Source: Archangium gephyra (GTDB taxonomy: Bacteria > Myxococcota > Myxococcia > Myxococcales > Myxococcaceae). Taken from it: DNA of 64,000 bases. Numbering within the stretch: position 1 is the stretch's first letter; each line of letters opens with the position of its first letter. The notes under the pieces are model-generated. The model did not search any database. It saw only the letters and a program-made list of their open reading frames with translations, and was not told the DNA's origin. Below are positions 28,111 through 37,300 of this stretch, piece after piece. The translations under genes and the position numbers were made by a program. The stretch lies in assembly GCA_003243425.1 (NCBI GenBank), contig QFQP01000013.1:186001-250000 (forward strand). Direction: 5' to 3'.

Positions 28111-30348
28111 TCACCGGCCAGTCAACGCGTTTGCGCGGGCCAGCAGCTCTTCCAGCGAGGTGGCGCTGAAGGGCTTGGGGAGGATCTGCGGCTGGTTGGC
28201 GGCGATGAACGCCTCGGCGCGCTCGGTGAAGGTGCCGCCGGTCATGATGACGAAGCGCTTGCGCTGCTCGGGCGTCAGCTCGTTCCACACTTCGATGCCC
28301 GACAGCTCCGGCATCATCATGTCGCAGATGACGAGATCGAAATCGCCGCGCTGCTGCATCAGCGACAGGGCTTCACGGCCCGACTGGGCCAGCGTCAGCT
28401 GGTGCGCCTTGCCGATGAGCCGCTCGATGCTGCGGAGAATCGACGGCTCGTCGTCGACCACCAGCACCCGCAGGCCCATCTGCGCCACCACCGGCGGTCT
28501 GGGTTGAGGCTGCGCGTCGCGCGAAGGCAGGCGCACCTCGAACGTCGCGCCGGCGCCCTGCGTGCTCTCGGCCGTCAGCTGGCCTCCGTATTCCTGAACG
28601 ATGCTCTGGCTGATGAAGAGCCCGAGCCCCGAGCCGCCACCGACGGCCTTCGTCGAGAAGAACGGGTCGAAGATGCGGGGCAGCACTTCGGTCGAAATGC
28701 CGTGGCCACTGTCGCGAACGGTGACGACCACCTGGCCGCGTTCGGTGTGCGTGCTCACGCGCACTTCGTTGTCGGCGGCGTGCCCGTCGGGGATCGCCTG
28801 CGCCGCGTTGAGCAGCAGGTTCAAGAACACCTGACCCAGCCGCGCTTCGTTGGCCCACACGCCGGGCACGGGCTTGAAGTCGGTCACCACGCGCGCCCGG
28901 TGCCGCAGCTCGTTGCGTGCGAGGTTGAGTGACGCCTGCATGATGCGCACGACGTCGCACGAGGCCCGCTGCTTCTCGTCGGAGCGCGCGAAGGGCCGCA
29001 TGCTGAGCACGATCTGCCGCACGCGCTCGGCGCCCTCGATGGCTTCGTGAACCGCGGAGCGGAGGTCCTCCATGTCGACCTCCGGCGTCGGCGCGAAGTG
29101 GTTGAGCGCGTCAGCCACCACGTTGAGGTTCGCGAGGATGAACGAGAGCGGGTTGTTGATCTCGTGGGCCACGCCGGCCGCCATGGTGCCGAGGCTGCTG
29201 AGCCGCTCGTTGAGTCGCTGCCGCGCCTGCTCGAGGCTCTGCTGGGTGATGTCCTGAACGACGGTGAGCTCGCGAATGACGGTGCCGCGTTCGTCGCGCA
29301 CCGGGCGGTGCCACATGCGCACGTTGCGCATCGAGCCCTTCGCGGTCCGCAGGCGCAGCGACAGCACGCGGCGGTCGCCGTGCTCGGTCGATTGGTCGGC
29401 CAGATGCGCGCGGTACTCGGCGACGTCGTCCGGCATCACGAAGGCCTCGAGTGACGTCGGGTCGCCGTCGGCCAACTCGAGCAGCTCACGAAGCCGCGAG
29501 GTGAGGGTGACCTGGTTGGTCGTCAGGTCGCGCTCCATCACCGCCAGCTGCGAGAGCTCGAACGCGTCGTTCACCAGCTCCCGGGAGCGCGCCAGCTCGG
29601 CCTGCTCGGCGATGCGCTCGGTGACGTCGACGCCGCGCGCGAAATAGGTGCGGCCTTCGTGGGTCGCGTGGCCGGCGACGATGCGCCACGCGACGTGCCG
29701 GGTGCCGCCGGTGCTGGTCACCAGCCGCGTGGTGAACTCCCACGGCGCGGGCGAAGAGGGCCCGATCTTCATGATCCGCGCGACGTCTTCGGGGTGAATG
29801 ACCTCGTGAATGAACCGCGGCCCGAGGAAGCGTTCTCGCGGCCCGCCGAGCGTGCTCACCACCGCGTCGTTGACGTGCACGACGTTGGCCTTCTCGTCGG
29901 TGACCACCAGCAGATCTGCCGAGAGCTCGAAGAACTGCTCGAACACCCGCAGCTCATTCACCACCGCCAGCTCGCGGGTGACGTCGAGCAGCGCGGCCAT
30001 CACGAAGTCGACTTCGCCGTCGTCGCGGAACAGCGGCACGGCCGACACCACCAGCTCGCGGTATCTGCCTGCGCCCAGCCGCACCGCCATGCGCTTGCGG
30101 AACACCGGCTGACGGGTTCTGCGGGCGATGGCGCTCGGCACTTCGGTGTGCGCGAGCGGCGAGAGGTCGGCGTTGAGCAGCGCCCAGCCCGGCGGGTGAT
30201 CGACGGCCCGCTTCACGTTGGCCTCGGTGAGGCCGAGCATCTCGAGCGCCGCGTGATTCCAGCCCACGAGCTCGTTGTTCTCGCCGTAGACCAGAACGCC
30301 TTCGGCGAAGGCGTCCATCACCGCGAAGAAGTCGTCACGAAGACTCAA
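28111..30348 (-). CDS. Hybrid histidine kinase with three PAS-like domains and a receiver
   Basis: 745 residues from TTG 30348. The TTG overlaps the upstream TGA (TTGA) and has GAGGAG 5 bp before it, so translation is coupled. Order: PAS (about 5-110), PAS (about 130-240), PAS-like (about 255-360), HisKA with the phosphorylated His in GVAHEINNPL (about 394), HATPase (NAAQAIPDG, SGHGIS, GSGLGLFIS), and a C-terminal receiver (VVDDEPS, acceptor Asp in CDMMMPE about 675, Lys in LPKPF). It has no membrane segment, so it senses inside the cell or through partners. No separate response regulator is nearby. It is third in a three-gene operon. Confidence 0.92.
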   Translation of the reverse strand: MSLRDDFFAVMDAFAEGVLVYGENNELVGWNHAALEMLGLTEANVKRAVDHPPGWALLNADLSPLAHTEVPSAIARRTRQPVFRKRMAVRLGAGRYRELVVSAVPLFRDDGEVDFVMAALLDVTRELAVVNELRVFEQFFELSADLLVVTDEKANVVHVNDAVVSTLGGPRERFLGPRFIHEVIHPEDVARIMKIGPSSPAPWEFTTRLVTSTGGTRHVAWRIVAGHATHEGRTYFARGVDVTERIAEQAELARSRELVNDAFELSQLAVMERDLTTNQVTLTSRLRELLELADGDPTSLEAFVMPDDVAEYRAHLADQSTEHGDRRVLSLRLRTAKGSMRNVRMWHRPVRDERGTVIRELTVVQDITQQSLEQARQRLNERLSSLGTMAAGVAHEINNPLSFILANLNVVADALNHFAPTPEVDMEDLRSAVHEAIEGAERVRQIVLSMRPFARSDEKQRASCDVVRIMQASLNLARNELRHRARVVTDFKPVPGVWANEARLGQVFLNLLLNAAQAIPDGHAADNEVRVSTHTERGQVVVTVRDSGHGISTEVLPRIFDPFFSTKAVGGGSGLGLFISQSIVQEYGGQLTAESTQGAGATFEVRLPSRDAQPQPRPPVVAQMGLRVLVVDDEPSILRSIERLIGKAHQLTLAQSGREALSLMQQRGDFDLVICDMMMPELSGIEVWNELTPEQRKRFVIMTGGTFTERAEAFIAANQPQILPKPFSATSLEELLARANALTGR

Positions 30349-31034
30349 GGGTGCTCCTCGTCGCTGGCGATGAGCCACGTGACCACCGTGGCGCTCGTCG
30401 CGACTGCTGCCACCACCCACGAGATGGTGGCACCGGTTGCCAGGCCGCGCGCGTCGGCGCCCAGCCGGTAGAAATCAGTTTCGAAGTGCGCGGCGTTCGC
30501 CTGCCGGGCGACGTCTTGCGCGAGCGTCGCCAGCAGGATGCCGGTGACCAGCGAGACCACCGCCACGCCCGCGGAGATCAACGACGGCACGCGGCTGCCC
30601 AGCAGCTGGCCGAACGTGCGCTGCGGCGGGGGCTCCGGCGTGAGCACCGGTCGTGCGGCCACCGGGTCTTTCAACGGCGCGTCGCCGGCCAGATCGCCGT
30701 CGACGAACGGCTTGTGCGGCAGCGCGCGCTTCACGGCGGCGAACAACTCGAGCGCCTTGGGGCTCGTGTACGGCGGCAACGCGGTGTTCTCGTCGAGCCG
30801 CAGCGCCATGCGGAAGTGACCTTCAGCGGCCCTGGTCTTGCCGAGGTTGAAGGTGCACAGGCCCGCGTGCACTTCGATGTCGCGCAGCTCGTCAGGCGTG
30901 CTCTGCCACTGGGTCGAGGCCTGACGGAGCCGCGCCACGCAGCCTTCGAAGTCGAGGTTCTGCTCGAGCTCGAGGGCTTCCGCGAGGAACGGGTTGGGCG
31001 CGGCGCTGAGCGCGAGCAGCAACAACCCGGTCAC
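30345..31034 (-). CDS. TPR-like protein with C-terminal transmembrane pair
   Basis: 229 residues, GTG start overlapping the upstream stop (GTGA). A signal sequence (MTGLLLLALSAAPNPF) leads to helical TPR-like segments (about 20-110: ALELEQNLDFEGCVARLRQA, AAEGHFRMALRLDENTALP). A Pro-rich linker and two hydrophobic helices follow (LISAGVAVVSLVTGILLATLA and a second one, ATISWVVAAVATSATVVTWLIA). The sensor-like domain would face the periplasm. Its place between the lipoprotein and the kinase hints at signal transfer, which is not shown directly. Confidence 0.8.
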   Translation of the reverse strand: MTGLLLLALSAAPNPFLAEALELEQNLDFEGCVARLRQASTQWQSTPDELRDIEVHAGLCTFNLGKTRAAEGHFRMALRLDENTALPPYTSPKALELFAAVKRALPHKPFVDGDLAGDAPLKDPVAARPVLTPEPPPQRTFGQLLGSRVPSLISAGVAVVSLVTGILLATLAQDVARQANAAHFETDFYRLGADARGLATGATISWVVAAVATSATVVTWLIASDEEHP

Positions 31035-31825
31035 GGCACGTCTCCAGGCCCGGTCGACAGCGCGTCAGCCAGCTGCCAGCCGGAGAGCTGCACGGTGAAG
31101 GCCGTGCCCGCATCGGCGTCGTAGCGTTCCACGCCGAGCGCGAGTGCAGACGGTGGTGTCGACGAACCACCGCTGACCGCAGTTTCTGCGAGCACCTCTC
31201 CATCGAGCGAGACGCGGCGAAACGCGCCGGCCTGCCACGCGAGCTCGAGCACGTAGTCGCGCGCGACGAAGCCACCGTCGACCGAGAAGCGCTCCAGCAA
31301 CTCGACGTCACCGATGGTGTTGGCGGCGCTGCGCACCACGAGTCGCCCGGAGCCATCGAACCCGGCGCGCAGCCAGGCGCCATCGTCACCCGCGAGGACC
31401 AGCACCGGCACTTCGCCACGCACGTTCACGGCGACGGGGAAGGTGAGGTGACCGCGCAGGCGGCCTTCCGTCGTCGTCGGCAACCGCGACGAGTCGACGA
31501 CGCGGGCCAGCGCGGTGTCGTCGGCGTCAGCAGGCCCGGCGATCGACGCGACCACCAGGTTCGCGCGCGTGCTGTCGATGGTGAGCGAGCAGCTGGGGTC
31601 GACGGAGGTAGCGCCGAAGCCGTGCAGGCGTTGCTCCCAGCGTGGTTCAGGCGCTCCGGCATCGACGTCTTGTCCAGCGTCACCCCGGGGGTCCACGCAG
31701 CGTTCGTCGACGCACGCGCGCGGCGCTCGGCAGGGGTGCGCCTCGTCACACGCGCGCCCGGGGACATCACGGAGCTCGACGGCACAACCCGTCAGCAACA
31801 GGAGCAGACCGCAACGCGAAAGCAC
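31031..31825 (-). CDS. Lipoprotein, first gene of the histidine-kinase operon
   Basis: 264 residues from GTG 31825, chosen because it yields a short lipoprotein signal (MLSRCGLLLLLTGC). Longer starts run into the divergent acyltransferase gene. A Cys-rich patch (CDEAHPCRAPRACVDERCV) and an Asp-rich linker follow. The C-terminal about 170 residues look beta-rich, with a pattern (RDYVLELAWQAGAFRRVSLDG, then FTVQLSGWQLAD) reminiscent of concanavalin/LamG-like folds. That resemblance is weak. It overlaps the next gene by 4 bp. Confidence 0.7.
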   Translation of the reverse strand: MLSRCGLLLLLTGCAVELRDVPGRACDEAHPCRAPRACVDERCVDPRGDAGQDVDAGAPEPRWEQRLHGFGATSVDPSCSLTIDSTRANLVVASIAGPADADDTALARVVDSSRLPTTTEGRLRGHLTFPVAVNVRGEVPVLVLAGDDGAWLRAGFDGSGRLVVRSAANTIGDVELLERFSVDGGFVARDYVLELAWQAGAFRRVSLDGEVLAETAVSGGSSTPPSALALGVERYDADAGTAFTVQLSGWQLADALSTGPGDVP

Positions 31826-31886
31826 GGGGGCGCACCGTACCGTTTCCGATGTGCCGTCCCAAGCACGGTATAGGTTCGCCGCCACC

Positions 31887-32738
31887 GTGAACGGACGAAT
31901 CTCGAATCTCCTGAAGCAGGGTCTCAAAGGTTGGACACGCTCGATGGCGGGCGAAGACCTCGATTCGCGTCTGCAGGGAAGCCGGCCCGAGAACGAGTAC
32001 GGCGTCGACCCGTTCGGCTTCAGCCTCGACTACGCGCTCTCGGCCATCGGTCCGTTCCTGTGGCTCTACAAGAACTACTTCCGCTGCGAGACGTTCGGCA
32101 TCGAGAAGGTGCCGCCGGGCCGTGTGCTGCTCGTCGCCAATCACTCAGGCCAGTTGCCGGTCGACGGGGTGATGATCGGCGTGGCGATGCTCACCGAGGC
32201 GAAACACCCGCGCGCCATTCGCAGCATGGTCGAGAAGTGGGTCGCCACGCTGCCTTGGGTCTCCACCTTCTTCGCGCGCGTCGGGCAGATCGTCGGCACC
32301 CAGGAGAACTGCCGTCGCCTGCTCGAGAAAGACGAGGCGATCCTCGTCTTTCCGGAGGGACTGAAGGGCATCAGCAAGCTCTACCCGCAGCGCTACCAAC
32401 TGCAGGAGTTCGGGCTGGGCTTCATGCGGCTGGCGCTCGAGACCAACACGCCCATCGTACCCATCGCGGTCATCGGCGGTGAAGAGCAGGCGCCGGCCAT
32501 CGTGAACGTGAAGCCGCTGGCCAGGTTGTTCGGCGCTCCGGTGATGCCGCTGACGCCGTACGGCCCGCCGCTGCCGTTGCCCGTGAAGTACCGGCTGCAC
32601 TTCGGCGACCCCATTTCGTTCACTGGCAGCCACGACGACGATGACGTGGAGCTCGAGAAGAAGGTCAAGGTCGTGAAAGCCGCGATTCAATCGATGATCG
32701 AACACGGTCTGTCGCAGCGGAAGGCGGTGTTCTGGTGA
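31887..32738 (+). CDS. PlsC-like acyltransferase
   Basis: 283 residues from GTG 31887 (ATG 31944 possible). It has the lysophospholipid acyltransferase signature: NHSGQLPVDG as the catalytic His/Asp block (with more residues between His and Asp than the usual HX4D), FPEGLKGI as the acceptor-binding motif, and PIVPIAVIGGEE. It probably acylates a glycerolipid or a related acceptor at the inner membrane. It overlaps the epimerase-like gene by 4 bp (GTGA), so the two are co-translated. Confidence 0.85.
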   Translation: MNGRISNLLKQGLKGWTRSMAGEDLDSRLQGSRPENEYGVDPFGFSLDYALSAIGPFLWLYKNYFRCETFGIEKVPPGRVLLVANHSGQLPVDGVMIGVAMLTEAKHPRAIRSMVEKWVATLPWVSTFFARVGQIVGTQENCRRLLEKDEAILVFPEGLKGISKLYPQRYQLQEFGLGFMRLALETNTPIVPIAVIGGEEQAPAIVNVKPLARLFGAPVMPLTPYGPPLPLPVKYRLHFGDPISFTGSHDDDDVELEKKVKVVKAAIQSMIEHGLSQRKAVFW

Positions 32739-33652
32739 AGGTCGTAGTCACCGGCATCAGCGGAAACCTGGGCCGCACGGTCGCCAAGCAGCTGCACCGC
32801 GTGGCGCAGGTCATCGGCATCGATCGCCGCCCGTTCATCGGCAAGCCCAAAGACATCGAGCACGTGCAGGTCGACCTGCGGAAGAAGAAGGTCGACGAGG
32901 TCTTCAAGAAGCACCGCCCTGACGCGGTGATTCACATGGGCATCATGCACGACCCGCGCATGAGCGCCGAAGATCACCACTCGTTCAACGTGCTCGGTAC
33001 CACCAAGGTGCTCGAGTGCGCGGCGAAGTACGGCGTGAAGAAGGTCGTCGTGCTCTCGAGCGCCAACGTCTATGGCCCCTCGCCCGACAACTCGAACTTC
33101 CTCACCGAAGAGTCGCCGTTGATGGCCGCGTCGCGCTTCCCGCAGGTGCGTGACCTCATCGAGGTCGACATGCTGGCGCACGGGTTCTTCTGGAGGCACC
33201 CGGAGATCGAGACCGTGGTGCTGCGCCCGGTGCACATCGTGGGCGGCTCCATCAAGAACGCGCCGTCGAACTACCTGCGCCTCAAGCGCCCGTGGGTGAT
33301 GGCCGGCTTCGACCCCATGGTGCAGTTGATTCACACCGAAGACGCAGGCCGCGCGATGGTCGAGGCGCTGCAGCCGGGCCGCAAGGGCGTCTACAACGTG
33401 ACCGGCCCCGGAGAAGTTCCCCTGTCATCGGTCTTCGCCGAGCTCGGCCACACACCGCTCGCGGTGCCGCACCTCGTCGCCAAGCCGCTCCTGGGCGCGC
33501 TCTTCAAGTACCGGTTGGCGAACTACCCCCCGGAGGAGCTCGACCACATTCAGTTCCTCTGTATGGTGGACGGCTCCCGGTGGGCGAAGGAGAGCGGCTG
33601 GAAGCCTCAGCGGTCGATGCGCGAGACGATTCGCTCAGTGCTCGGGGACTAG
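32735..33652 (+). CDS. NAD-dependent epimerase/dehydratase-family protein (extended SDR)
   Basis: 305 residues; GTG 32735 overlaps the acyltransferase stop. An N-terminal Rossmann fold begins VVVTGISGNLGRTVAKQL (GxxGxxG), with SSANVYGP and a later VLRPVHIVGG. The canonical YxxxK is not obvious in the usual place, so catalysis may differ or be lost. Its neighbour suggests lipid or surface-sugar metabolism. Paired acyltransferase and SDR genes are known in myxobacteria, but I cannot assign a pathway. Confidence 0.82.
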   Translation: MKVVVTGISGNLGRTVAKQLHRVAQVIGIDRRPFIGKPKDIEHVQVDLRKKKVDEVFKKHRPDAVIHMGIMHDPRMSAEDHHSFNVLGTTKVLECAAKYGVKKVVVLSSANVYGPSPDNSNFLTEESPLMAASRFPQVRDLIEVDMLAHGFFWRHPEIETVVLRPVHIVGGSIKNAPSNYLRLKRPWVMAGFDPMVQLIHTEDAGRAMVEALQPGRKGVYNVTGPGEVPLSSVFAELGHTPLAVPHLVAKPLLGALFKYRLANYPPEELDHIQFLCMVDGSRWAKESGWKPQRSMRETIRSVLGD

Positions 33653-33658
33653 CCAGCT

Positions 33659-33674
33659 CTGACATTGACGTCAG
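33659..33674. promoter_or_regulatory. Candidate enhancer-binding site upstream of the sigma-54 promoter
   Basis: CTGAC (33659-33663), 6 bp, GTCAG (33670-33674), an imperfect dyad around ATTGACGTCAG that contains TGACGTCA. It is centred about 120 bp before the predicted start of transcription, the usual distance for a bacterial enhancer site. A related ATTGACGGGATCAG lies at 33699-33712. Confidence 0.4.
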
Positions 33675-33760
33675 GTTGATCGGGCTTTCTGCGAACTTAT
33701 TGACGGGATCAGCACAGCGTAAGTGATTGTTTTTACTTCGCTGGTGCGCCAACGATGACA

Positions 33761-33777
33761 TGGCACCGCGGTTGCTT
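33761..33777 (+). promoter_or_regulatory. Sigma-54 promoter
   Basis: TGGCAC, 5 bp, TTGCTT at 33761-33777. The GG (33762-33763) and GC (33774-33775) are exactly 10 bp apart, and the match to TGGCAC-N5-TTGCW is complete. Predicted start of transcription is about 33787. Confidence 0.82.
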
Positions 33778-33786
33778 TGTCAGATG

Positions 33787-33864
33787 CTCGGTAAGGAGGT
33801 TCCATTGTGGAACTTCCGACGCCCGTCGCCTCGGCCGGCCCCGAGACGACGGGCGGTTTTTTTT
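33787..33864 (+). ncRNA. Candidate sigma-54-dependent small RNA
   Basis: About 78 nt from the predicted start to the end of the T-run. It holds two hairpins. Hairpin 1: GGAGGTTCCA (33795-33804), loop TTG, TGGAACTTCC (33808-33817), ten pairs with one G-U. Hairpin 2 is the terminator (33820-33855). AAGGAGG at 33793-33799 is largely buried in hairpin 1. A GTG 7 bp downstream of it opens a frame that runs through the terminator into the antisense of the next gene, so a leader peptide is less likely than a non-coding RNA. Promoter, structure and terminator fit one another; expression is not shown. Confidence 0.7.
33820..33864 (+). terminator. Strong Rho-independent terminator
   Basis: CGCCCGTCG (33820-33828) pairs with CGACGGGCG (33847-33855). 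After one mismatch CTCGG (33830-33834) pairs with CCGAG (33841-33845) around a 6-nt loop. A G and eight Ts follow. Plus-strand only, since no T-run exists in the other direction. Confidence 0.94.
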
Positions 33865-33875
33865 CTGGAGGTTGT

Positions 33876-34346
33876 TCACTCCCCGGGCGGCACGACGGAC
33901 GTGTCGACGGGCGCGGGTGCGACCTTCGGAGGCGCGGGTTTCAGCTCTTCGAACGGGCCTTCATCCTGGCTCTCGAGCAACCAGGCGTTGTCGCGCCACA
34001 CGAAGACGTTGGTGACCGTCTTGGTCTGCTCGCTGGTCGAGGGCAGGCGGTACCAGCTGATCTTCGTCACCACTTCGGCGGTGACGGTGTCGGGCGCGAT
34101 CTTCGCGTCTTCCAACTCGAAGTTGGTGATGAAGAGATCTTTGTCGTCGTTCTGCTTGCTGCGTTCCTTGATGAAGGGGCCGCGACGTTCAGGCGTCAGC
34201 AGATCGGCGGCGCCGCGAAAGTCCTTCCAGCGGGCGCGCTGGTGAAACGCCTCGACGGCAGGCTTGAGCTCTTCGGGGTCACCCTTCGGGAGGGTGGCGC
34301 AACCGATTGAGAACACGGCGAGAAAAGCAGCGACGGCTCGGATCAT
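33876..34346 (-). CDS. Small lipoprotein of unknown function
   Basis: 156 residues from ATG 34346 (MIRAVAAFLAVFSIGC, lipobox SIGC). The body is a single alpha/beta-looking domain (AVEAFHQRARWKDFRGAADLL, then beta strands ending VFVWRDNAWLLESQDEGPFEEL), reminiscent of NTF2-like or DUF4878-type secreted folds. It ends in a Pro-rich tail. Divergent from the big TPR gene and convergent with the candidate small RNA. Confidence 0.75.
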   Translation of the reverse strand: MIRAVAAFLAVFSIGCATLPKGDPEELKPAVEAFHQRARWKDFRGAADLLTPERRGPFIKERSKQNDDKDLFITNFELEDAKIAPDTVTAEVVTKISWYRLPSTSEQTKTVTNVFVWRDNAWLLESQDEGPFEELKPAPPKVAPAPVDTSVVPPGE

Positions 34347-34391
34347 GACGGGGGACGGTAGCATTGGCCTTGGGTATGGTCCCGGCCCGCA

Positions 34392-37300
34392 ATGTCCAAG
34401 CCGATGGTGGAGAAGTATGAGCAGCTGCTCGCGCAGGATCCGACGAGCACTGTCTTCGTCGAGCTCGCGCGCGCTTACATCGATCGCGGCGACAACGAGC
34501 GAGCGATCGCCACCTGCCAGCAGGGTGTGACGCATCACCCCAATTCGGTCGTCGGCCGCGTGTTGTGGGGCAAGGCGCTCATCAACGCCGGGAAGGCCGC
34601 CGACGCGATGAAGCAGTTCGACCTCGCGGTGAGCATCGATCGCGAGAACCCGCACGCCTACAACCTCATCGGCGAAGCGCTGCTGCGGAAAGGGCTCTAC
34701 CGCTCTGCGTTGCCGATTCTGCGGCGCGCTGTCGCACTGCAACCCAACGACCACCGCATCGCGCAGTGGTTCGAGCAGACCAAGCAGGCCCTCGCGGGTG
34801 GTCCGGCCCCGATTCTGGGTGACGGTCCGTTGGTGCAGGACAAGCCGGCGGCGCCCGTCGCGCAGAGTGACGACCCGTTCGCGGCGTTTGCTCCCGCGAA
34901 GACTGACCCTGACGCCCAGGCCACGGTGTTGATGGCCGCGCACACCACGGCGCCCGTCGATCGCTCGCGCCCGCCGGTGCCGACCGCCGAGCTGCCCGCG
35001 GTCGCGCCTCCGCCTCCGCAGGACGCCCGTCAGACGCAGGAGCTCCCGCTCATCGCCGCCACCATGGAGGCGCCAGACCCGTTCGCCAGCTTCGGGACGA
35101 GCAGCGACCCCGACACGGTGCGGGGTTTGACCAGCACCTTCGACGCGCTCGGCAGCAGCGGCGCGTTCACCGGCAACGGCCCGCAGTCGCCGCAGGTCGA
35201 CGACGAGCCCTCCGTCGTGGTGCAGGGTGTGGCGCTCGAAGATCCGGCGCCGGTGCCCGCGCCTTCAGGCCCCCGGGCGGGTGGTCCTCCGGTGCTTCAG
35301 GCGGTGCCCGCCGCCGCGCCGCCGCCTCCGGCCAACAACCTCCTGGAAGACGTGGTGTCCACACAGTCTGAGCTGCCGACCTCTGAGTTCCAGATGCCGG
35401 GCATGATTCAGACGCCCCTGCACACCGCCGGCGCGGCGCCTCGCAGCAGCGGGGGGCTGCTCGACGACATTCCCGACGAGATCATGGAGCCGCCGTCGGC
35501 GGTGGTCGCGCCGAGCGTGCAATTCAACACGCAGGCGACCGAGGCCATCGCCAAGGAATACGAGCGCGAGCTGCGCGCGAAGCTCGAGGTCACCAAGCAG
35601 AAGAAGACGTTCTTTCAGGCGCACGGGCTCAAGGTCGCCGTCGTCGCGGTGCTGGTGGTGCTCGTCGGCGGGCTCGGCGGTTCGTTCGTCTACACGCGCG
35701 TGAAGAACCAGGGCGAGACGCTCGACACCAGCATCGCCAAGGGCCTGTCGGCCGTGAACGCCGACACCAAAGAGCAGTACGGCGCGGCCGTGAAGGCGCT
35801 CGAACAGGCCATCAAGATGGACGACAGCAACACCGAAGCCGCGGCCCTCAATGGCTACGCGCGCGCGATGTTGTTCGCCGAGAACGGTGGCACCGCGGCC
35901 GACCGTGACGCGGCGATCGCGGCGTTCGCGCAGCCTTCGGTTCGCAACGCGCGCCCCGATCTCGCGCTGGTCGTCGATTACCTGACCGCCGAAGACGCAG
36001 GCCGAAGCGCGGCGCGTCAGCAGCTGCTCGGTTCGAACCTCGAGAAGGGCGCGGTGCAGGCGCAGGCCGGCCGCATCTTCCTCGCCGACAAGAAGTACGA
36101 CGACGCGTTGGCGCGGTTGAAGAAGGCCACCGAGCTCGACCCGCGCAACACGCGCGCGCTGGTGGCGCTCGGCGACTACTACCTGGCGTTCGAAGACTGG
36201 GACTCGGCGCTCGAGATGTTGTCGCGTGCGGAGTCGCTCTCGAAGTTCCACCCCGCGCGCGTCATCGGTCACGCCGAAGCGCGCCTGGAGCTGGGCCGGG
36301 AGCTGCCGGAGGCGCTCAACGACCTCGAAGGGCTGCCCGGCTCGGCGGAGATCCCCGCGGCGCTCGCGGGCCGCTACGCGTTGATGCTCGGCCGCGCGCA
36401 ATCGGCCAACGGCAAGCACGAAGAGGCGCTCAAGACGCTGTCGGAAGCGCAGCCGAAGTACACCGACCTCTCGCTCCAGTACGCGATGGCACTCGGCGAC
36501 GCGCAGCGCGCAGCGGGGCAGATGGCGGCGGCGCAGAAGTCGTTCGAAGAGGCGCTGAAGCTGGCGCCGAAGAGCGAGTCGGCCAGGGAAGGTCTGGGCC
36601 GCGTGCTGCTCGCGCGTTCGCGTGAGAAGGAGCTGACCGATCGGCTCCGCGCCGACAAGGACGCGCGCAAGGTCGCGCTGCTGCGTGGCATCGCGTACTA
36701 CCGCCTGGGCGACCCCAAGAAGGCGCGCGCCGAGCTGCAGACCACGCAGACCAACGGCAAGTATCCCGCAGAGGCCGCCGTGTACCTCGCGCTCATCGAC
36801 GCGCAGGAAGAAGGCAGCGGCGACAAGGCGGTCGAGACGCTCGAGCGGTTCGCCGGTTCGCTGAAGCGGAACAAGGCCACCGTGCAGGTCGCGTTGGCGC
36901 GCGTGTACATGCAGAAGGGCGCGCTCGACAAAGCGCGAACGCAGCTCGAAGACGCAGCGAAGGACCCGCAGGACTACGAGGGCAACGCGCTGCTCGGTGA
37001 GCTGCTGCTCAAGGCAGGCGTGCCGCCTGACGTCGCCATCGAGCCGCTGCAGCGCGCGGTCGAGCGCAACGGTTCGCATGCGCCATCGCGCCACCTGCTG
37101 ACGCGCGTGCTGCTGCAGCTGGGCAAGGTGCCCGAAGCGGTGAAGCAGATCGAGGCGTGGACACTCGACAACCCGTCCCTCGAGCTGGTGTGGCGCGACG
37201 CGGCGCTCGTCTACCTGCAGGCCGGCCGCATCAAGGACTCGGCGAACGCGATGAGCAAGGTGAGCGACAAGGTCGACGACATCGAGTGGTGCCGCACGAA

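Noticed and set aside
33807..34310. Plus-strand GTG frame of 167 codons with a perfect AAGGAGG 7 bp upstream
   Set aside because: It runs straight through a strong terminator into the antisense of a lipoprotein gene, and the ribosome site is buried in a hairpin. A non-coding RNA explains it better.
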